A stretch of DNA of 37,732 bases from 'Osedax' symbiont bacterium Rs2_46_30_T18 (GTDB lineage Bacteria > Pseudomonadota > Gammaproteobacteria > Pseudomonadales > Balneatricaceae): positions 1 through 37,732 of the forward strand of contig MABF01000253.1 in the NCBI GenBank assembly GCA_002163025.1, written 5' to 3'. Both the position numbers and the translations under genes were made by a program. Below, one piece after another: positions 7,029 to 15,322 of this stretch; within the stretch, counting starts at the first letter, position 1; each line of letters begins with the position of its first letter. Under the pieces are notes generated by a model. That model had not been told where the DNA came from and ran no database searches. It was given only the letters and a program-made list of their open reading frames with translations.

Positions 7029-9120
7029 CCGCCAGCTCATAGACGCCGCCCAGTGCCTCATAGACTGGCTTAAGCGCTAAACCATGCACTGCCTGAGATT
7101 GAATAATTTCCTGTTCAATTAACTGTATTTCCTTCTCTGGCAGCTCGACGACTTCATCGACCGTTAATTCACCCCTGGAAATCCCCCCGGCCAAGTGATT
7201 ATAAATAACCGCTACCGATAACTTTTGCATACCCGCTACCTGGGTGACTAACATGCCGGTTTTAAACAAGGTGATGGATTCATCCCCCTGCTGATCAACG
7301 CTCAACTGCGCACCGGGCTCTTCATTTAAAACAGCCAGGAATTGATCGCCATACAAATCTAATTTTCGCTCGCCGACGCCGCTAACTTTCTGCATCTGGT
7401 TTCTATTAGTGGGGCGATACATCACCATTTCCATGAGTGTTGCATCGTGAAAGATAATGTAAGGGGGAACATCTTGCTCTTTCGCCAGCTCGGAGCGCAG
7501 TGCTCGCAACGCCTCCCATAAAATGTGTTCCTGCGAATCCAGCTTGTGTTGTACCGATTTCTTTTTATCGTATTTTGTACGCGCCGTTTTCTTACGCAAA
7601 TCTTCGCGCAACTCGATACTCTCTTCACCGCGCAATAGTGGCCGACACTTTTCAGTCAAGCGCAACACCCCAAAGCGCTCATAATCCACTCCCAAAAAGC
7701 TCCTGGCGACTAGCTGGCGAAAGACCGAACGCCACTGTTGCTTGTTGAGCTCAGTGCCGATATTCCAAATTGACAATTTTTCATGACCGAACTGCTTAAC
7801 TTTTTCTGTCTCTGAGCCGGTTAGCACATCGACAATGTGATTGACGCCAAAACTCTGACCAGTGCGATACACTGCCGACAATACCTTTCTGGCAGCTTCG
7901 GTGCCATCCCAGACAGGTACTGGCTGCAGACAATTGTCACAGTTACCACAGGCGGGATGCTCGCTCTCACCAAAGTAACCCAACAACACCTGACGCCTGC
8001 AACTGGTGATTTCGCATAAGCCTAAAATTGCCTCGAGTTTTTGCCGCTCCACTTGCTTGATGTTATCAGGTGCCTGCGACCCCTCGACCATTTGTCGCAG
8101 AAACACCACATCTTGGAGTCCGTATACCATCCAGGCATTGGCAGGTTGTCCATCGCGACCTGCACGACCCGTCTCCTGGTAATAGGCCTCAATGCTCTTG
8201 GGCAGATCTAAATGGGCGACAAATCGCACGTTGGGTTTGTCGATACCCATACCAAAGGCGATAGTTGCAACAATAATGACTTTGTCTTCGGTTAAAAATC
8301 GATGTTGGTGATGCTTTTTTATATCTGAGGAGAGCCCGGCGTGATACGGCAATGCATTCAGACCTTTAGTACATAGCCAGGCCGCCGTCTCTTCTACTCG
8401 CTTGCGCGACAGACAGTAAACTATACCTGCATCGTTAAGATGCTCTGATTGAATAAAGGCCAGTAACTGCTCGCGAGCCCGGTCTTTTTGACCGATACGA
8501 TAACGTATGTTGGGCCGGTCAAACCCCTGAATAAATATGTTTGCCTGACGCAACTCAAGGCGCTGTTCTATTTCCAGTTGGGTGCGACTATCAGCGGTGG
8601 CTGTCAGAGCAATACGCGGCACTTGGGGGAAGTTATTGGCAAATTGCGCTATCTGCAGATATTCAGGTCTGAAATCATGCCCCCACTGGGATACACAGTG
8701 CGCTTCATCAATAGCGATCAATGCTAACGGGCACTGGGATAAAAGCTGAAAGGTTTTTGGCTGCAGTAACCGCTCTGGGGCAATATATAACATATCCAGT
8801 TCGCCGCGTAGCAGTTGTTGCTCTACTTCATTTTGCACTTGAAAATCTAGCGAGGAGTTTAAGTATGCGGCGTTAATTCCCCACTGTGATAGCGCGGTCA
8901 CCTGATCATGCATCAAGGCTATCAGCGGAGATACCACTATAGCAGTGCCCGCTCTGAGTAATGCCGGTAACTGGTAACAAATCGATTTACCACCGCCAGT
9001 GGGCATAATAACGAGAGTATCCCGGCCATCGAGCATACTCTCAATGATCTGCTGCTGTCCCGATCTAAAGCCATCGTAACCAAAAACATCTTTCAGAACT
9101 TTTAGCGCTTGCTCAGCCAT
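6991..9120 (-). CDS. recQ: ATP-dependent DNA helicase RecQ
   Basis: This 709-residue 3'-5' helicase acts in recombination and fork repair. In order: [10 protein letters not shown] (motif 0), [16 protein letters not shown] (Walker A), [17 protein letters not shown] (Walker B with aromatic-rich loop), ALTATA, and [12 protein letters not shown] (motif VI). Next come a zinc-cysteine cluster CGNCDNC with an earlier CEITSCRR, a winged helix, and an HRDC domain ([15 protein letters not shown] through [13 protein letters not shown]). It is about 100 residues longer than E. coli RecQ (609) because of a C-terminal helix-turn-helix of the HTH_40 type ([19 protein letters not shown]), as in many RecQ proteins. 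I choose the ATG at 9120 (GTAGGG upstream) over a TTG at 9162. Confidence 0.95.
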   Translation of the reverse strand: MAEQALKVLKDVFGYDGFRSGQQQIIESMLDGRDTLVIMPTGGGKSICYQLPALLRAGTAIVVSPLIALMHDQVTALSQWGINAAYLNSSLDFQVQNEVEQQLLRGELDMLYIAPERLLQPKTFQLLSQCPLALIAIDEAHCVSQWGHDFRPEYLQIAQFANNFPQVPRIALTATADSRTQLEIEQRLELRQANIFIQGFDRPNIRYRIGQKDRAREQLLAFIQSEHLNDAGIVYCLSRKRVEETAAWLCTKGLNALPYHAGLSSDIKKHHQHRFLTEDKVIIVATIAFGMGIDKPNVRFVAHLDLPKSIEAYYQETGRAGRDGQPANAWMVYGLQDVVFLRQMVEGSQAPDNIKQVERQKLEAILGLCEITSCRRQVLLGYFGESEHPACGNCDNCLQPVPVWDGTEAARKVLSAVYRTGQSFGVNHIVDVLTGSETEKVKQFGHEKLSIWNIGTELNKQQWRSVFRQLVARSFLGVDYERFGVLRLTEKCRPLLRGEESIELREDLRKKTARTKYDKKKSVQHKLDSQEHILWEALRALRSELAKEQDVPPYIIFHDATLMEMVMYRPTNRNQMQKVSGVGERKLDLYGDQFLAVLNEEPGAQLSVDQQGDESITLFKTGMLVTQVAGMQKLSVAVIYNHLAGGISRGELTVDEVVELPEKEIQLIEQEIIQSQAVHGLALKPVYEALGGVYELAVIRCVSMGLANK

Positions 9121-9342
9121 GTCTACCCTACATAAGAAACGAAAATCAATATTGCATCCCAAAGCTCAAGTGTGAGACACAACAAGCGGCCAATTATCCT
9201 CAAAGCATCTGCTACTGTCATCTCATATTGCCGCTTTGATGCTTTTTTATCACTCTGGCTATGGGAATTAAAACAAACTGTCTATGTTTATAACCTCAGT
9301 TGGAGTAAACTACGCCCTGTTATTTTTCCAGGATCTGCAGCC

Positions 9343-9936
9343 ATGCAACAAACTCAGCAATTTGCGACTATTACCGACTCTGAATTAGACCAGCTAGAAC
9401 ACTTCATTTTCAGCGATGCGGTATCTGAAGAGTCCCTAGATTTAATCGGAATCCACGGTTTTCTATGTTCATTAGTCATCTCGCCAAGCTCGACAGACGA
9501 GCAACAGTGGATGGAGATTCTGTTTGACGGCAAGCCCGAATGGCAATCAGAGAAACAGCAAAGTGAAATTCAGGTTATTTTGCGCAACTGGTATTCAAGC
9601 ATTCGCTCTGACATGGAAAATGATCGCGAATTAGAAATGCCCTGCGAGCTATCATTAGTGGTAGAAAAAGGTGATGAAGTTGCTGACATTGAAACTTGGG
9701 CTCAAGCTTTTATGGAAGGCGTCTTCCTTAAAGAGCAGGACTGGTATCAAGAAGGATCGGCTCAAGAGCAAAAAGTCACTGAATTGATGCTACCGATTAT
9801 GGTGGTCTCAGATCTATTTGACGCTAAAGAATTTCAAGAAATTCGCCGCAATCCAGACGTCTGTGAAGAGATGGCCAATGAGATCCCGGATATCCTGGTA
9901 GATTTGTACCTGATTTTCCAAACCCCTGAAAAATAA
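9343..9936 (+). CDS. YecA/UPF0149 family protein
   Basis: This acidic protein of 197 residues has the UPF0149 pattern. Its opening region is DSELDQLEHFIF, the core is LDLIGIHGFLCSLVISP with a following W-x-E-x-LFDG, and there is a conserved ETWAQAFMEGVFL. The C-terminal SEC-C zinc motif found in E. coli YecA is absent, so this is the short form. The molecular role is unknown. I start it at the ATG at 9343, preceded by CCAGGA; the frame stays open upstream, but that part is not protein-like. It is divergent from recQ and ends in a strong bidirectional terminator. Confidence 0.85.
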   Translation: MQQTQQFATITDSELDQLEHFIFSDAVSEESLDLIGIHGFLCSLVISPSSTDEQQWMEILFDGKPEWQSEKQQSEIQVILRNWYSSIRSDMENDRELEMPCELSLVVEKGDEVADIETWAQAFMEGVFLKEQDWYQEGSAQEQKVTELMLPIMVVSDLFDAKEFQEIRRNPDVCEEMANEIPDILVDLYLIFQTPEK

Positions 9937-9972
9937 ATATCATTTGATTATTTTCTCTGTACCTTCAGGGTC

Positions 9973-10028
9973 GTTTTAGACCCATAAAAAAACCACTCAT
10001 GAGTGGTCTTTTTTTATGGGTCTAAAAC
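9973..10028. terminator. Long bidirectional intrinsic terminator
   Basis: The core palindrome ACCACTCATGAGTGGT (9992-10007) is flanked by A7 on the left and T7 on the right. Outside these, GTTTTAGACCCAT (from 9973) pairs with ATGGGTCTAAAAC (to 10028). The whole 56-base element folds into one stem with a 2-base bulge and ends transcription from both sides: the YecA-like gene on + and the IalB-like gene on -. Confidence 0.9.
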
Positions 10029-10038
10029 AGTTTGCCTG

Positions 10039-10536
10039 TTACATTTTCTTTAACGCTTGCAGTCCTTTAGTGAAACCGCTGAGTGATACGGGGAAGTACA
10101 CAGCTTCACCGCTCTCTTTGGCCAAGAACCCCAGCACTCCTCTGGCGCCGCGCTTAAATTCAGATAACATACGCTTATCAAGCGGAAAAGCTATGGCACA
10201 TTCTTTTTCACTGCACTGCGCTTTTAAGTGAATAGATTTATTTTTATCTACTTTAAACTGGATATCTTTAGTGGGGTCTAGCTTTGTTGTTACTCTTAAA
10301 GTAACGACCGGAAACTTAGGATGCTGCGCCAGATCAACGGTGGTAATCATCAGAGGTGTTCGACCATCGGAGGAGAAACCTTGCAGCAAGAAGCAAAACT
10401 CTTTACTCAAATCTACCTGACAGCGCCCCTGCCAGTCTTTAAACTGCTGGCCGTCTATTGCTCCGGCGAAACTAAACTGCGTCGTTATTGAGAGTAAAAC
10501 GCCCATCAGCGCTAGCGTAAAACTGCTTTTTTTCAT
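10039..10536 (-). CDS. IalB-like invasion-associated locus B family protein, secreted
   Basis: This 165-residue protein starts with a clear Sec signal peptide (MKKSSFTLALMGVLLSITTQ, then cleavage near FSFAGA). The mature part has the IalB pattern: FKDWQGRCQVD, then a CFLLQGF segment and an ECAIAFPLDKRMLSEFKRG segment with paired cysteines. Family members are periplasmic or surface proteins. The name comes from Bartonella, and in environmental bacteria no link with invasion is implied. The ATG at 10536 has an AAGGGA ribosome site; an upstream start would add nine residues before the signal peptide. It stands alone and ends in the shared bidirectional terminator. Confidence 0.85.
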   Translation of the reverse strand: MKKSSFTLALMGVLLSITTQFSFAGAIDGQQFKDWQGRCQVDLSKEFCFLLQGFSSDGRTPLMITTVDLAQHPKFPVVTLRVTTKLDPTKDIQFKVDKNKSIHLKAQCSEKECAIAFPLDKRMLSEFKRGARGVLGFLAKESGEAVYFPVSLSGFTKGLQALKKM

Positions 10537-10752
10537 TGCTAATTCCCTTTTTAATACAGACAAAAAAAGCTGGAAACTTATTATCCGCTATATCAAGTAA
10601 CTGTATAGACTGTCTTTTATCGACATTCGAAGTAGTAGAACCACACTATAAAGTAGTATAGGGGATATTCAATAAAAAGTTATAACGATCTTCTCAAAAG
10701 ACCCAATCTGAGCGCGCCGAACTCGCATACTTACGACTTGCTACTATCAGTT

Positions 10753-11103
10753 TTACATCCGATAAATAGTAACGCCATAGAGCAGACTAAAGGCAAACAG
10801 TGCCAATACCACTAGCGGCCTTACACTTAGCAACATTGAGGGTAACTTATGAGAATGAGAGATATAGGCTGCCGTTATCAGCATTAACAATCCAGACATC
10901 AGGGCGGCATTACCCCACCTCTCTCCCAAATGCTGACTGGCATACCAGAGAACATTCCACAATCCGGCACTAAAAACCAGTACCGCGACCCCTTTAATGA
11001 TTACCTGCGGCAGTTTCTGAACTAAGCTAACCACCGGTAATCTAGTGGCGAATATGACCCCGAGTAACATACTCGCAGCCATTATCGTTCCCATTGGTAA
11101 CAT
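10753..11103 (-). CDS. Small inner-membrane protein, function unknown
   Basis: This protein of 116 residues has four predicted hydrophobic helices: about 5-20, 34-52, 65-82 and 93-110. Short basic loops separate them (RLPVVSLVQKLP, SHSHKLPSML). There are no catalytic or metal-binding motifs. I start it at the ATG at 11103 because GGAG lies six bases upstream; a TTG four codons earlier overlaps that site. I do not recognise the family. It is divergent from the class I glutamine amidotransferase gene and is not obviously part of an operon. Confidence 0.65.
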   Translation of the reverse strand: MLPMGTIMAASMLLGVIFATRLPVVSLVQKLPQVIIKGVAVLVFSAGLWNVLWYASQHLGERWGNAALMSGLLMLITAAYISHSHKLPSMLLSVRPLVVLALFAFSLLYGVTIYRM

Positions 11104-11258
11104 ACTGTTCTCCAAGATAATTAATTTTTATACCTATCCTTACGCAGTCGCTGCAAGCTTAGATTCGAAAATAGTGAGTTTTGTACTGTACATAGCGACG
11201 CTTTTAAATATGATGACAGACCAAGAAAAGCAATATTAATATAATTTAAGGTTTAAAT

Positions 11259-11984
11259 ATGCGCACACTCACTGTAGGTATTTTAGAAATGGGGATTCCC
11301 CCTGAAGGCTACCGAGAAAAATATGGCAGCTATCCAGATATGTTCAGCCAATTATTGAGTGACAGTGATGACCAATTGGATTTTAAGTTTTTTCCGGTAT
11401 TAGATGGCCATATTCCCAGCGACCCTAAAGAATGCGATGCCTGGTTGCTCACTGGATCAAAGTATGGGGTCTATGAACAGCACTCGTGGATTGAGCCGGT
11501 CTCGGATTTGGTTCGCAGCGCCTACAGCGCAGACATTCCTATGATTGGTATCTGCTTTGGCCACCAGCTCATTGCTCAGGCGCTGGGAGGAAAAGTGCAG
11601 AAATCAGACAAGGGCTGGAGTTTAGGGGTCACCGAGTATCAATTACAAACCAAAGCTGACTGGATGACTGATAAGAGTGACTGTTTTGCTATTCAAGCCT
11701 ACCACCAGGACCAAGTAATAGATCTGCCCGAGAAAACCCAAGTCGTCGCTGCTTCTGATTTTTGCCCTTATGCAGCACTTAATTTCGATGACCGCGCCAT
11801 TAGTTTCCAAGGCCACCCAGAATTCGCCGCAGATTATACCCAAGCCCTGTTAACCAACAGGCGCGATCTGAAGATGTTGCCAGAAGAACTGAGCACCCAA
11901 GCCATTGAGAATGTTAACCAACCGATAAACCGAAGCTTGGTCGCCACCTGGATCTGCCAATTCCTACGCCATAAGCTGAGTTAA
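11259..11984 (+). CDS. Class I (triad) glutamine amidotransferase-like protein
   Basis: This 241-residue stand-alone GATase1 domain has the nucleophile elbow GICFGHQLIAQALGG (Cys99) and the catalytic His-Glu pair in SFQGHPEF near residue 190. A DAWLLTGSKYGVYE segment forms the oxyanion side. Relatives include GMP-synthase-like amidotransferases and gamma-glutamyl hydrolases such as those for gamma-glutamylated polyamines. No synthetase domain is attached and none is adjacent, so the acceptor is unknown. The ATG follows an AAGG ribosome site. It is convergent with the MerR-type gene. Confidence 0.88.
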   Translation: MRTLTVGILEMGIPPEGYREKYGSYPDMFSQLLSDSDDQLDFKFFPVLDGHIPSDPKECDAWLLTGSKYGVYEQHSWIEPVSDLVRSAYSADIPMIGICFGHQLIAQALGGKVQKSDKGWSLGVTEYQLQTKADWMTDKSDCFAIQAYHQDQVIDLPEKTQVVAASDFCPYAALNFDDRAISFQGHPEFAADYTQALLTNRRDLKMLPEELSTQAIENVNQPINRSLVATWICQFLRHKLS

Positions 11985-12056
11985 TAAGTTGAAATACCTA
12001 CTCACAATAAGTTCCGATATATTAATTATCTGCAATTGCAACACAGCAGCTACGAA

Positions 12057-12455
12057 CTAGCGCTGGGATAAACTGCTGATGATCGGGCACTGCTGCGCAG
12101 CTTCGCTACTCGGGCAGCGCTCGATCAGCAGCTGCAGAGCACTAGACATAGACTTTAAATCTTTTATTTTATTGTTGATAATATTTACCTTGGAGACCGC
12201 TAACTGTTTGGTCTGGGCGCACTGCTGTTCACCTAATTGCAGCAGCGCTGCTATGTCTGCCAAGCTAAACCCCAACTGTTTAGCCTGACCAATAAAACGC
12301 AAATTATCTAAGCTGGCTTGAGGGTAGACTCGATAACCTGATATTGGCTTTTCGGGCTGAGTAATCAAGCCTATGCGCTGATAGTAACGCACTGTTTCAA
12401 CACCCACATCTGCTTCTCTGGCAAGCACGCTGATGGTTAATTTTTTTTGCCTCAT
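12057..12455 (-). CDS. MerR-family metal-responsive regulator
   Basis: This 132-residue protein has the MerR N-terminal winged helix (TISVLAREADVGVETVRYYQRIGLI) and a long dimerisation helix. Three cysteines at about 79 (GEQQCAQTK), 113 (IERCPSS) and 122 (QQCPIISSL) sit where Hg(II)-sensing MerR has Cys82, Cys117 and Cys126. The spacing supports thiol-metal sensing, with mercury the best-known ligand, but no mer transporter or reductase is near. The gene lies 184 bases downstream of fieF on the same strand, which suggests but does not prove a metal-efflux link. I could not pick out a MerR-type promoter with a 19-20 base spacer. Confidence 0.85.
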   Translation of the reverse strand: MRQKKLTISVLAREADVGVETVRYYQRIGLITQPEKPISGYRVYPQASLDNLRFIGQAKQLGFSLADIAALLQLGEQQCAQTKQLAVSKVNIINNKIKDLKSMSSALQLLIERCPSSEAAQQCPIISSLSQR

Positions 12456-12639
12456 ACACCCTACCCAATCCTCGGCAACTTACCTGCTGATGCAGGCCTT
12501 TTGCTGCTCTTTTACAACTAAAATTAAAGAGGCCGAATTTTTGCAACTGCTCCCCCTAGCTGCTATAGACAAAAAATAAGGCTTTAAGTTTGAATATTTC
12601 CCTGCTGCTTCATAAATGCCTGTATTGATACCGTCTTCT

Positions 12640-13536
12640 TTAGAGCTCTTTAGCGACGGATGGTGGTACTACAGATTTAGGATCCTGGTGGATGAGCACG
12701 TCAGATCCAGGAAATTCACCAATAAGCAGTTCTTCAACTCTGTCGGCAATACTATGGGCTTCGATCAATAATAGATCATCGTCCAATTCTAAATGCATTT
12801 GGATAAAGCGAGTCGCCCCGGACATTCTGGTGCGCAGCTGATGCATTCCAGCGACTTGCTCCACAGAGAGGGCGATAGCACGAATACGCTGCAGCTCCTG
12901 TTGCGGCAACTGATGATCGAGTAGAGATTGTATGGCCTCATAACCAATTCTTGCGGCACCGTACAGTATATAAAACCCTATTGCGATGCCAAATACGGCA
13001 TCCGCAATCGGCCAACCTAAGCTACTCAGTATCAGTGCCAGCATCACGGTGGAGTTCATCAGCAAGTCCGATTGATAGTGCAGTGAATCTGCTTTTATCG
13101 CCAGTGAGCCGGTTTGTTTTACTACCCATTTTTGATAGCAAACTAAAACACCCGTCAATAGGATCGCAAACAAGCTCACCCAGATACCTAACTCGGGAGA
13201 GACCAAGTCTTGCGGATGGAAGAAACGCTCAAACCCGGAAAGCACTAAAAACAATGCAGAGCCGGTGATAAAAGTCGACTGTACCAGAGCGGCCAGCGAC
13301 TCCGCCTTGCCATGCCCGAAACTGTGTTCTTCATCAGCGGGTTGCAGCGAATAACTCAAAATCAGAAAACTGCTCAGGGATGCCGCCAGATCCAACAGTG
13401 AATCAACCAGAGAAGCTAACAGAGCCACTGACCCTGTCTGCCACCAGACCAAGACTTTCACTATTAATAAGATACTGGCCACCAGCATGGCACTTAACGC
13501 TGCGCGCTTTACCAGCACTGCATATTGCCGATTCAT
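12640..13536 (-). CDS. fieF: Cation-diffusion facilitator, FieF type
   Basis: This 298-residue inner-membrane metal/proton antiporter exports divalent cations such as Fe2+ and Zn2+. It closely tracks E. coli FieF (YiiP): LLASLVDSLLDLAASL in helix 2 (metal-site Asp pair), the loop DEEHSFGHGKAESLAAL, and ADSLHYQSDLLMN in helix 5 (His and Asp of the transport site). The cytosolic C-terminal domain has TRMSGATRFIQMHLELDDDL and DVLIHQDP. Six membrane helices cover about residues 12-200. The start ATG matches the conserved MNRQYAVLVKRAALSA beginning. A MerR-type gene follows on the same strand. Confidence 0.94.
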   Translation of the reverse strand: MNRQYAVLVKRAALSAMLVASILLIVKVLVWWQTGSVALLASLVDSLLDLAASLSSFLILSYSLQPADEEHSFGHGKAESLAALVQSTFITGSALFLVLSGFERFFHPQDLVSPELGIWVSLFAILLTGVLVCYQKWVVKQTGSLAIKADSLHYQSDLLMNSTVMLALILSSLGWPIADAVFGIAIGFYILYGAARIGYEAIQSLLDHQLPQQELQRIRAIALSVEQVAGMHQLRTRMSGATRFIQMHLELDDDLLLIEAHSIADRVEELLIGEFPGSDVLIHQDPKSVVPPSVAKEL

Positions 13537-13700
13537 TTACTGCCTCTAGGTAAAGTGTAATGACTGAAATTTTACGCCTTTAAGCCAGTGTTTTCCACGC
13601 AGTTATCAACTTTTTAGCTAATGACAAACCAACAGGCCCTCTAACAGGTGCTATTTATTCCCTTTTTAATCAGGACCTTGATTAACAAACGCAATGTATA

Positions 13701-13736
13701 TTGACATTTATATAAATACCAATATACTTTCGGTAT
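13701..13736 (+). promoter_or_regulatory. Promoter and candidate operator of the MarR-led operon
   Basis: TTGACA at 13701-13706 and TATACT at 13723-13728 form a near-consensus sigma-70 promoter with a 16-base spacer, 30 bases before the marR-type start codon. ATACC at 13716-13720 and GGTAT at 13732-13736 form an inverted repeat straddling the -10 box. This is a plausible autoregulatory site for the MarR protein, but the arms are short. Confidence 0.6.
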
Positions 13737-13758
13737 CATTTATACTCGGAATTTTTTT

Positions 13759-14226
13759 ATGTCAGAACTAAACAACAGTGCCAGCTTCTGCGCTGACGAA
13801 CTTGCCAACCGTCTCACTTTCAAATTACACACTGCCTCGCGCTTAGTGCAGCAGATGTCCCAGCAGAAGCTTAAAAGCCTGGAACTCAGCCAGGCACAGT
13901 GGCGGGCACTTTCTGGCATCTGCACTCAACCTGGTACTACCTTGCAACAATTGACCACCTTTGCTCAGATTAGTCAGCCACTGATGAGCCAGGCCGTGAA
14001 AGCTTTAGAAGCGCGAAATTTGGTTACTAGAAAAACACCCGAGAACGACAAGCGCAGCAGTGTTTTGAGCGCTAATCAACAAGGCTTACAGCTGTATCAG
14101 CAAGCCTATGCTGCAATGCTTCAAGTAGAACAAGAAATGCAACTAATGCTCAGTGACACAGGCGCACAGCAACTCAAAACATTACTTGATGTCGTCGTTA
14201 CAGGCATCAATAAGAAGGGAAAGTAA
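13759..14226 (+). CDS. MarR-family regulator heading the ThDP-enzyme operon
   Basis: This 155-residue protein has the MarR fold: LTFKLHTASRLVQQMSQQKL (dimer helix), LSQAQWRALSGICTQPGTTL, a recognition region ISQPLMSQAVKALEARNLV, and the wing RKTPENDKRSSVLSANQQG. MarR proteins usually repress their own operon and release DNA when a pathway ligand binds. The gene opens directly onto the aminotransferase gene with only one base between stop and start, so it is part of the same transcript. The ligand is most likely the substrate or an intermediate of this operon's pathway. The start ATG is 30 bases after a strong promoter. Confidence 0.88.
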   Translation: MSELNNSASFCADELANRLTFKLHTASRLVQQMSQQKLKSLELSQAQWRALSGICTQPGTTLQQLTTFAQISQPLMSQAVKALEARNLVTRKTPENDKRSSVLSANQQGLQLYQQAYAAMLQVEQEMQLMLSDTGAQQLKTLLDVVVTGINKKGK

Positions 14227-14227
14227 T

Positions 14228-15322
14228 ATGAGTGAATATAAGATAGGACAGTCCATTGATGATGTGCGCGAGGCGTCGGGCGACATTAACATCTATAAAA
14301 TGTCATCCAATGAGAATCCCTTTGGTCCCTCCCCTAAGGCCATCGGGGCAATCACAGAACAACTTTCGCAATTGCATTTCTACCCACAACGCGATGACAG
14401 TAAAATCACTCAGGCACTGGCTGATCATTTTGGTCGAGGCTTGTCTGCTGCCAACTTTACCACCGGCAATGGTGCTGTCGATCTGATCAATTTATTAGAG
14501 GCAGCTATGTTTGTTGAGGGGGAAGCCAACAACATTATTATTTGCCCGCCCTGCTTTGGCTCCTACGCTGCCACAGCCAAACTCAAAGGCGCCACAGTCA
14601 TAGAGCACCCATTAGACCCTGAAACCTTTGCCATTGACAGCGCCGGGCTGGCTAGCTCCGTCACTGAAAATACCCGTTTAGTGTATATCTGCAACCCCAA
14701 CAATCCGACCGGTAGTTATTTTGACCAGAGAGCTCTGCAGCAAATACTGGATAGCCTTCCCGAACATGTGACTCTGGTATACGACGAGGTCTACTACCAC
14801 TTTGCCACGCAATTTAGCCTGCCGGATGCAATACAAAGTGTTTTAGACAAGCGCAATATCGTTATTTTACACAGTTTCTCCAAAGCTTATGGTTTAGCCG
14901 GACTACGCACTGGCTATGCCATCGCCAGTGCGGCGATCATTGCGCAGTTACAAAAACATAAACTGACCTTTCAAAATGACAGCGTCAGCATGGCGGCGAT
15001 GCCGGCGGCACTGGCCGACAAGCAGTTCCTCACTCAGGTAATAGACAATAATACCCAGCAGCGCAGCTGGATTATCAGCAAATTTGATGATCTGGGCATT
15101 CAATACTGGCCCAGCCAGGCCAACTTCATCTGCTTTAAAGCCCCCAATGGTAGCAGCGCTAAGCAGTTGGTGGAACGGCTACTAAGTTACGGGGTAATGG
15201 TAAGGGCTGCGTTTTACCTGCCCAACCACGTGCGAGTGAGCGTCGGCCAGGCGGATGCAAACCGCCAGTTTATTTTGGCAATGGGCGAAATAATCAACAA
15301 TACATCGGGAGATAACACTTAA
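14228..15322 (+). CDS. PLP-dependent aminotransferase, HisC-like (class I/II)
   Basis: This 364-residue fold-type I aminotransferase resembles histidinol-phosphate aminotransferase. Motifs are MSSNENPFGPSP near the N-terminus, YICNPNNPTG, LVYDEVYYHF, and SFSKAYGLAGLRTGY with Lys219 as the PLP Schiff-base residue; VRVSVG is near the end. No other his genes are present, and the next gene encodes a ThDP decarboxylase-type enzyme. A catabolic 2-oxo-acid-forming transaminase is therefore more likely than histidine synthesis. The start is the ATG at 14228 with an AAGGGAAAG ribosome site, one base after the marR stop. Its stop overlaps the next start (TAATG), so translation is coupled. The amino-acid substrate is unknown; HisC-like enzymes accept aromatic or bulky substrates. 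Confidence 0.9.
   Translation: MSEYKIGQSIDDVREASGDINIYKMSSNENPFGPSPKAIGAITEQLSQLHFYPQRDDSKITQALADHFGRGLSAANFTTGNGAVDLINLLEAAMFVEGEANNIIICPPCFGSYAATAKLKGATVIEHPLDPETFAIDSAGLASSVTENTRLVYICNPNNPTGSYFDQRALQQILDSLPEHVTLVYDEVYYHFATQFSLPDAIQSVLDKRNIVILHSFSKAYGLAGLRTGYAIASAAIIAQLQKHKLTFQNDSVSMAAMPAALADKQFLTQVIDNNTQQRSWIISKFDDLGIQYWPSQANFICFKAPNGSSAKQLVERLLSYGVMVRAAFYLPNHVRVSVGQADANRQFILAMGEIINNTSGDNT

Noticed and set aside
9172-9342. N-terminal extension of the YecA-like protein
   Set aside because: The frame is open, but the extension is not family-like and has no start signal; the ATG at 9343 fits the conserved beginning.
14153-14227. Upstream ATG extending the aminotransferase into the marR-type gene
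   Set aside because: The ATG at 14228 has a strong AAGGGAAAG site and gives the normal HisC-type length; the extension overlaps marR by 74 bases.
14228-15322. Histidine biosynthesis gene hisC
   Set aside because: The motifs are HisC-like, but no other his genes are near and it is translationally coupled to a ThDP enzyme in a MarR-controlled operon.
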